Of a DNA stretch of 6,947 bases, positions 1 through 5,163 are shown one piece after another. Numbering within the stretch: position 1 is the stretch's first letter; each line of letters opens with the position of its first letter. The translations under genes were made by a program, and so were the position numbers. The notes under the pieces are model-generated. The model did no database searches, was not told where the DNA came from, and saw only the letters and a list, made by a program, of their open reading frames with translations. This DNA is from Aquificota bacterium (GTDB lineage Bacteria; Thermosulfidibacterota; Thermosulfidibacteria; Thermosulfidibacterales; Thermosulfidibacteraceae): positions 1 through 6,947 of the forward strand of contig WGAU01000079.1 in the NCBI GenBank assembly GCA_015494645.1. Reading direction: 5' to 3'.

Positions 1-27
1 GTTAAGGGCAAGCTACAAAGATTCACT

Positions 28-1014
28 ATGATCCTGCTGAACTTCATAAAAAGCGCATGGGGGCTATTTTCAGAGATGGCTCCATACCTGCTTATTGGCT
101 ACGCCACCGCAGGCATCCTTCATGTGCTCATTCCCCAAGACAAAGTTTACAGGCATCTTTCAGTAAACAATCCCGCTTCCGTAATAAAAGCCGCCCTCTT
201 CGGAATGCCCCTTCCTCTCTGCTCCTGTGGAGTCATACCCGTTGCAGAATTCCTAAAAAGAAACGGCGCAAGCAAAGGAGCCGTTCTTTCCTTTCTCATA
301 TCAACCCCCACAACGGGAGTTGATTCCCTCTTAGCCACCTACTCCCTCTTGGGGTTACCCATAACCATCATGAGAGCCTTAGCATCTATAACCGCAGGCA
401 TTGTTGCAGGCCTTTTGAGCATATTTACCGGCGACAAAACCACCGAAGAACAAAGCGGTTGCGGCTGAGGTTGCAAAGCTGAAGAGCCCCGGGAGGGCCA
501 CAAACTAAAGGAAGCACTCTCCTACGGATTCGGAACCTTGGTAGCAGACACAAAAAAGTGGATAACAGCAGGAATCCTCATCGGTGCAGCCATAGAGGTT
601 TTAGTGCCGAGCTCACTCATCAACAGAATCAGCTCCAGTGGTTTTCCATATATAGCGGTTCTTTTAGCCGCCGTCCCCATGTATGTGTGTGCCACAGGCT
701 CTATCCCCATAGCCGCTGCCTTGGTTCAGAAAGGATTTCCCCCCGGATCCGCCGTGGTCTTCCTCATTGCCGGCCCAGCCACCAACACGGTAACTCTATC
801 CTTTGTAAAATCCAGACTGGGGACTAAGACCTTTTACATATATCTGGCATCTATAATAGCCGTCTCCCTTGTCTTTGGCTTCATAACCGATGCCATTTTT
901 AAAACCACCTTCGCCCTTCCCACAAAATCCTCTTCCACCGTCTCCCACCTCATCAAAACCACAAGCGCCGTAATACTCGCTGGTCTATTTGTTTTACCGA
1001 AAGACAAAGACTAA
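28..1014 (+). CDS. SO_0444/DUF318-type metal-efflux permease, probable selenoprotein (in-frame TGA read as Sec147)
   Basis: Predicted inner-membrane permease of 328 residues if the TGA at codon 147 is decoded. The N-terminal half (residues 1-134) carries the family hallmark PLPLCSCGVIPVA (about 61-73, with C65 and C67), then SFLISTPTTGVDS (88-100). The C-terminal half carries PMYVCATGSIPIAAAL (217-232, C221) and FLIAGPATN (245-253). This internal two-half symmetry is typical of the family, whose members are linked to Cu/Zn, arsenic or other heavy-metal efflux; the substrate here is not known. The halves are joined by a hydrophilic loop with C145-G-[TGA]-G-C149. The two open stretches share one frame, and codons 150-178 between the TGA and the next possible start encode family-like sequence (KLKEALSYGFGTL, ADTKKW), so this is one gene, not two. 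The ATG at 28 fits the usual start (MAPYLLIGY about 17 residues in), but its ribosome site is weak and the frame is open to base 1. A TAA at 3-5 in another frame may end an upstream gene. The alternative is a recent nonsense mutation. Confidence 0.82.
466..468 (+). other. In-frame TGA, candidate selenocysteine codon
   Basis: The TGA sits between GGC and GGT codons inside a Cys-Gly-x-Gly-Cys motif (codons TGC GGC TGA GGT TGC). A single base change separates TGA from the Cys codon TGC, and Sec usually replaces Cys in families with both forms. The surrounding frame is uninterrupted for 146 codons before and 181 codons after. TGA works as an ordinary stop for the TPR/beta-barrel gene here (5136-5138), which argues against a recoded genetic code. 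Decoding would require SelA, SelB, selC and SelD elsewhere in the genome, which cannot be seen here. Confidence 0.65.
469..506 (+). promoter_or_regulatory. Candidate bacterial SECIS hairpin downstream of the TGA
   Basis: The RNA just after the TGA can form a stem GCCC (486-489) with GGGC (495-498), closing a five-base loop CGGGA (490-494). It can be lengthened by G484-C499 with A485 bulged, then G481-C501 and U480-A502 across a small internal loop. The loop begins 21 nt after the TGA and has G in its second position. Both agree with the described bacterial SECIS consensus: apical loop about 16-37 nt from the UGA, and a G among the first two loop bases. The segment 486-499 is a local run of G and C that includes a CGG Arg codon, as expected if RNA structure constrains coding. 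The stem was found by eye and is short; no folding energy was computed. Confidence 0.5.
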
Positions 1015-2429
1015 GAGACCACTTCAAAAAAGAGGGGAACTAACTCTGGATCAAACTTTCTTCCAGAGTTCTCTTTTATGTACTCAAAGACCTTTTCTTT
1101 AGGCCACGCTCTTCTGTAAACCCTATCGCTGGAAAGGGCATCATACACATCGGCAATGGCAGTTACCCTTGCCTCCAACGGAATCTCCTCGCCTTTTAAA
1201 CCGTTGGGATAACCGGTCCCATCCCAGTTCTCATGGTGATTCAGAGCTATGGAAGCGGCAATCTTGAATATCTTTCTTTTAGACCTTGAAAGTATCCTGT
1301 AGCCTATTACTGTGTGTTGCTTGATAACCTCAAACTCCTCAGGGGTCAGTCTCGCCGGCTTGTTAAGAATGCTGTCTGGGATACCCACCTTGCCTATGTC
1401 GTGGACCATAGCCGCAACCTTCCATTCAAAGGCCTCCTGCTCACTAAGACCAAGGGCCTTAGCCATTTCATAAACAACACTTGAAACCCTGTACACATGC
1501 TCTCCCGTCTCCTCCGACCTCGTTTCCAAAACCTCACTAAGGGTAAGAATCACCTCATTCAAGGTCTCGTGAAGCTCCACAGACATTTTTAGCTTGTCCC
1601 TTGCATTTACGAAATTATGCAGAAATATATCAAGCACATCTTTGGCTGTACCCTTGACTTCACGAGGAAAAGTAGCCACAACAACTCTCTCAATCCCATC
1701 CTCACCGGCAAGAAAAAGATAGACTTTATTCCCATCCCGCCACCATACAAAGCTTTCCTTAAGCTTTGAAATATCCACTTCAAGGTCTTCAACGTGAGTA
1801 ACACCCATAACCTCTATTTCAGGAGCTATTCCATACTTCTCCCCTATGCCACGCAACGTGGTAAGAGCCCTTTTCAAGAACTCCTCTTCGTTTTCGGAAT
1901 GGGTAATTGACAAGGTAAACTCAACAATGCCTTTAAGAGCCTCCGCCTCTTTCTCTAAGTACACTATATCCCTGTAAGATCTCAGACCGGAAAGAATCAT
2001 AGTAATGAGCCGTTCTGAAGAAAGTTCCGTCTTTTCCCTGTAATCGTTTATGTCGTACTCAAGGACCACCTCCTTCTGTGGAGCATAGCCGGGCTGTCCC
2101 GTTCTTATCACAAGGCGGGTTTTTCTATTTTTCAAGACCTCCCGAATGTATCTAACTAAATCAAGCCCAGCATGTCTGTCTTCCATAACCACATCTATAA
2201 TGGCAAGGGCTATATCGGGATGCCTACGAAGCACCTCAATGGCTTCTTGCTTAGAGTAGGCACTTAGAAGCCTGATAGGCTTACCTTCAAAGGTAAGGTT
2301 TTTGGTTACGATTCGGGTTATCCTGTGAACATCCTCCTCATCATCTACAATAAGGATTTTCCATCCATCCGTGTCTTCTTTCCCCTCATCTACAACATTT
2401 ACTTCCTTGAATTTAAGAAACCTATCCAT
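1011..2429 (-). CDS. Response regulator: receiver, DUF3369-like and HD-GYP domains (c-di-GMP phosphodiesterase)
   Basis: Cytoplasmic 472-residue signalling protein. Residues 23-150 form a receiver domain: acidic pocket D29/D30, phospho-acceptor D79 (LAIIDVVM), conserved T110 and K133. Residues about 155-290 match the DUF3369-type sensor-like linker found between receivers and HD-GYP domains. Residues 291-472 are an HD-GYP domain with all signature parts: H311 (GEHVYRVS), H343-D344 (VHDIGKVGIP), H372 (HTVIGYRIL), HHENWDGTGYP (398-408) and D427 (AIADVYDAL). The GYP triad is intact, so an active phosphodiesterase for cyclic di-GMP is expected, gated by phosphorylation from an unseen histidine kinase. 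The ATG at 2429 is preceded only by a weak purine stretch (GGGAAAGG, about 11 nt or more upstream), so the start is less sure than the fold. It lies 37 nt after the propeller gene on the same strand, so co-transcription is likely. Its TAG stop overlaps the permease TAA. Confidence 0.93.
   Translation of the reverse strand: MDRFLKFKEVNVVDEGKEDTDGWKILIVDDEEDVHRITRIVTKNLTFEGKPIRLLSAYSKQEAIEVLRRHPDIALAIIDVVMEDRHAGLDLVRYIREVLKNRKTRLVIRTGQPGYAPQKEVVLEYDINDYREKTELSSERLITMILSGLRSYRDIVYLEKEAEALKGIVEFTLSITHSENEEEFLKRALTTLRGIGEKYGIAPEIEVMGVTHVEDLEVDISKLKESFVWWRDGNKVYLFLAGEDGIERVVVATFPREVKGTAKDVLDIFLHNFVNARDKLKMSVELHETLNEVILTLSEVLETRSEETGEHVYRVSSVVYEMAKALGLSEQEAFEWKVAAMVHDIGKVGIPDSILNKPARLTPEEFEVIKQHTVIGYRILSRSKRKIFKIAASIALNHHENWDGTGYPNGLKGEEIPLEARVTAIADVYDALSSDRVYRRAWPKEKVFEYIKENSGRKFDPELVPLFFEVVS
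1028..1077 (+). terminator. Possible intrinsic terminator for the permease transcript
   Basis: A perfect 9-bp inverted repeat, AACTCTGGA (1042-1050) and TCCAGAGTT (1062-1070), has an 11-base loop. A second block, AAAAGAG (1028-1034) with CTCTTTT (1071-1077), extends the stem past a 7-base bulge (1035-1041). The 3' arm ends in TTTT, starting about 60 bases after the permease stop. The element lies inside the 3' end of the convergent response-regulator gene. The stem is only moderately GC-rich, so strength is uncertain. Confidence 0.4.
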
Positions 2430-2466
2430 TTAGCCAGCAACCTTTCCCAACACAGTTAATACCAAG

Positions 2467-5148
2467 CTACGGCTGCACCTCCACGTTCAACACGGCTATA
2501 TTAGACATTAAGTTGGACGCATTCAAAGTTCCATTATGAGAAACAAAGGCACCTATAAATGTAAAATTGCCACTAAGCCCTTCCGGGACCATACCCGAAG
2601 CCACCACCGTGCAATAGGGTTTGAAGCTATTAAGTTCATTCTTCAAGGTAGCATAAGAAGCCACAAAAGAGGTTGACATATCTTCCCAATTTATCCACTG
2701 GTCATGAGAAAGAACATAAACACCAGAATTCGTTTCCAAAAAGAAATAAAGATCGTAGAAATCTACGGCTGTACCATTCATGTAGGCACAGTAGAGTATC
2801 TTAAATCCATCTCCCTCATTAAAGGTTTTGGTATAGCCTTTACCTCTCGCAAAGGGAAGAAAACAACCACAAATCTTCCCAGCAGGGCACTCTATATTGG
2901 CACAATCATCACTAACTATGGCGTAAATCATCTGCTCCGTCCTTCTCCCATACGGACCAAAAGCCTCGACCCTTATAGGGTGCACTCCGGGATAAAGGTA
3001 AATATAAGCGGTCACATTTGTGGATGTCACCCAATCTTCAATTTCGTAATCTCCATCGTTTCCAATATCCCATCTGATATAAACTGAATCTGTGGTGCAG
3101 TTGTATAGATGTCTCTTATCTGGCAGAAACACAACACCATACGGATAACATAACAGAGAAGGAGCAGAACCAGAAGGAGAAGATAAAATGACTGAAAAAA
3201 CTCTAATTCCACCTGAACTGACAAAAACTATACCACCATAATTTGCCACAGTCACATCATTAATTAGTCCCTCATACTCGCTCTTTCCAAAAAGCACAGG
3301 ACTTGATGGATCTATTACATTAAAAGCATAAAGTCCTTTATTTGTCCCCACCACAGCAAATCCAGTTTCTCCCACGGCAATTCTTGTCACTTTCAGATCA
3401 CTACCAAAGAGAACTCTGGGAATACCTCCCAAAGGTTCAATTCCATATGCATTTGTAGCATTGACGGAGTACAGAATATCCCTTTTCCCTGTTAAAAATA
3501 TATAGACACCATCCGGTCTGTTAACCACAGACATTGAAGAAGGAGCTAAATCTCCAAGATAAAGACTTGATAAAGGTAGCCACAAATCCTGAGGATCTGT
3601 AACATTACAACCTGGAAGAATGTAAAGATTTTTATCTGTTAAAACCGCGAGATAACTCTTATCATCGTAACTGTAAGACTCAATATCAATAACCTTTTCA
3701 GATGGTGCAAAGCTACACCATGTAGAATTCAAAACTTCAATAGAAGCGCCTGTGGCGTTAACAACAGCGACTTTATAACCCCCAAGTATGGCGTACAGGT
3801 ACCCATAGGTTCCAGTATCCTCAAGATCAATAATATTACTATAAAAGGACGACTTTTTAACTAACGACAAATCACTACTGAATTCATAGATATTATTATC
3901 TATCGATAAGTAAATGTTCCCACCACTTCCCGAAGATATGGAGACTCTTTTGGTGCCGTCAAGCATTTCTCTGAATGATTTATATGAGTCAACATACTCT
4001 GGAATTTCCGTTTCGTTATCAAGATTAAGAATACCATCGTAAATGTACTTTCTTAATTTTCCACCTGCTAAATCAAAAGTGTATAATGAACCGTTTCCAT
4101 AAAACAAACCAACTTCATAGTCGTAAATGAATGAATATCCTAAAGCCATTATACCCTCTCTCTGTGTAGCAACTAACACATAACCATCTGTGCAATAAAC
4201 ATCGTTCACTCTATCTTCTGGAAGATAATAGAATGTTTCAATGTACGGATCAGAAGCATTTTCTAAATTCCACACCATTACACCGTTATCACCTCCTACA
4301 AGGACCCTATTGTTAGAGAAACAAGCCGAACTATAAGGATAAAAGTCGGCAGCTATGAGATTTCCCAACCAAGATAACCCTCCTTCTACACTGTAGTACT
4401 CTACAACTGAAGGAAACACCAAAAATAATAGAAGGCTACCATTCACGTTTCTCATAAGAAGTTCTTTAACTTCTGGATATGAACTTACATCCTTACTATA
4501 TAATAACACAGGATTTTGAGGATCAGTACCGTTTAGCACATAAACATATTTACAGTTGGCGTCATAAGCAGCAACATATACTGCACTGGAATCCCCATAA
4601 TAAGATACCATTTCAAGGTTAGGATCTGAACAATTGTCCACGTCAGTCCAGTTACCTTTCAGATCAAAAGAAGCGTTAAACGAAAGAATATGAGTTCCAT
4701 TTGCTATCCATAGTATTTGGTTATCCGGATCGTAAGCCACATCAGTGGAGTTATAAGTTATCGTAACTTCTGTACCATTAAACCCCGTAGAATTGTAGTA
4801 AAGTGCTTTTACTGTTCCATCACTAAAAACAGCTATTATGGTACCATTTCCCGAGGAATATTCAATTTTATCAATATCAACTACCTCCAAATAACCGGGT
4901 CCTGCATCATCTAACACATCACAGCCATAGACATGGCAATCAAGCATTAACACCTTACCAGAGGATGCAGCAAATACGTATGGAGACAAAGAAAGACCAA
5001 TAATCATGTTCACATTGTTAGATGGTCCACCCAGAGCCACAGTCTGTACACCCTCTGTAGGCAAAGGCAAACCTCCAGCCATAAGAAAGCTACATTCAAA
5101 ACCAAATAAAATATATATGAAAGTTAGAATAGCCATCACCACTCCCAT
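2467..5148 (-). CDS. Large exported beta-propeller protein with LVIVP-like repeats, PKD-like domain and C-terminal module
   Basis: 893 residues; exact function not recognised. A hydrophobic segment at 5-24 (ILTFIYILFGFEC, then FLMAGG) looks like a signal peptide, although the n-region has no Lys or Arg. No lipobox is seen. Residues about 35-655 are beta-rich repeats with LVIVP-like units of the form [VVG..GLYAFNV-DPSSPVL], clearest at 188-216, 280-302 and 596-620; the length would suit two seven-bladed propellers. Residues 665-746 resemble a PKD domain with a possible calcium site (WDIGNDGDYE, 693-702). Residues 749-762 hold four Cys, followed by a terminal module (about 780-893) seen as a hydrophobic-strand pattern ending SNLMSNIAVLNVEV. 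Seventeen Cys and 23 N-x-S/T sequons occur in total. The gene overlaps the preceding TPR/barrel gene by 13 nt, so the two products probably act together at or outside the outer membrane. Adhesion or partner binding is inference only. Confidence 0.85.
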   Translation of the reverse strand: MGVVMAILTFIYILFGFECSFLMAGGLPLPTEGVQTVALGGPSNNVNMIIGLSLSPYVFAASSGKVLMLDCHVYGCDVLDDAGPGYLEVVDIDKIEYSSGNGTIIAVFSDGTVKALYYNSTGFNGTEVTITYNSTDVAYDPDNQILWIANGTHILSFNASFDLKGNWTDVDNCSDPNLEMVSYYGDSSAVYVAAYDANCKYVYVLNGTDPQNPVLLYSKDVSSYPEVKELLMRNVNGSLLLFLVFPSVVEYYSVEGGLSWLGNLIAADFYPYSSACFSNNRVLVGGDNGVMVWNLENASDPYIETFYYLPEDRVNDVYCTDGYVLVATQREGIMALGYSFIYDYEVGLFYGNGSLYTFDLAGGKLRKYIYDGILNLDNETEIPEYVDSYKSFREMLDGTKRVSISSGSGGNIYLSIDNNIYEFSSDLSLVKKSSFYSNIIDLEDTGTYGYLYAILGGYKVAVVNATGASIEVLNSTWCSFAPSEKVIDIESYSYDDKSYLAVLTDKNLYILPGCNVTDPQDLWLPLSSLYLGDLAPSSMSVVNRPDGVYIFLTGKRDILYSVNATNAYGIEPLGGIPRVLFGSDLKVTRIAVGETGFAVVGTNKGLYAFNVIDPSSPVLFGKSEYEGLINDVTVANYGGIVFVSSGGIRVFSVILSSPSGSAPSLLCYPYGVVFLPDKRHLYNCTTDSVYIRWDIGNDGDYEIEDWVTSTNVTAYIYLYPGVHPIRVEAFGPYGRRTEQMIYAIVSDDCANIECPAGKICGCFLPFARGKGYTKTFNEGDGFKILYCAYMNGTAVDFYDLYFFLETNSGVYVLSHDQWINWEDMSTSFVASYATLKNELNSFKPYCTVVASGMVPEGLSGNFTFIGAFVSHNGTLNASNLMSNIAVLNVEVQP

Positions 5149-5163
5149 ATCAAACCCACCTCC
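5134..5163 (-). promoter_or_regulatory. Two competing ribosome sites and starts for the propeller gene
   Basis: Two starts are each well supported. GGAGGTG (5163-5157) lies 8 nt before the ATG at 5148. A second site, GGGAG (5146-5142), lies 5 nt before an in-frame ATG at 5136, four codons later, which overlaps the upstream stop as TGATG. The first Shine-Dalgarno is the better match; the second has the classic arrangement for translational coupling by re-initiation. The four extra residues (MGVV) precede the hydrophobic segment, so either start leaves the signal peptide intact. Confidence 0.6.

Noticed and set aside
28..468. A genuine half-length permease ending at the TGA
   Set aside because: Half-size DUF318 permeases exist, but here the second half follows at once in the same frame with the linker intact, so a single interrupted or recoded gene is simpler.
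466..468. TGA recoded genome-wide (as Trp or Gly)
   Set aside because: TGA ends the TPR/barrel gene at 5136-5138 exactly after a terminal aromatic strand, and the long genes here contain no other in-frame TGA. The single case fits context-dependent decoding better.
466..506. Programmed frameshift at the CCCCGGGAGGG run
   Set aside because: The frames before and after are identical, so no frameshift is needed.
538..1014. A separate + strand gene starting at TTG 538
   Set aside because: The TTG encodes a Leu in the middle of a conserved stretch (SYGFGTL-VADTKKW). No clear ribosome site precedes it, and the same frame is coding back to the TGA at 466.
1011..1077. The same hairpin as terminator of the - strand operon
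   Set aside because: It would end transcription before the response-regulator stop codon, removing conserved HD-GYP residues such as those near FDPELV.
2430..2466. A promoter or terminator in the 37-nt gap between the propeller and response-regulator genes
   Set aside because: No hairpin and no convincing -35/-10 pair is visible in so short a gap.
2704..3087. 127-residue + strand open frame opposite the propeller gene
   Set aside because: It lies entirely antisense to a well-supported gene, has no recognisable domain, and its composition looks like a shadow frame.
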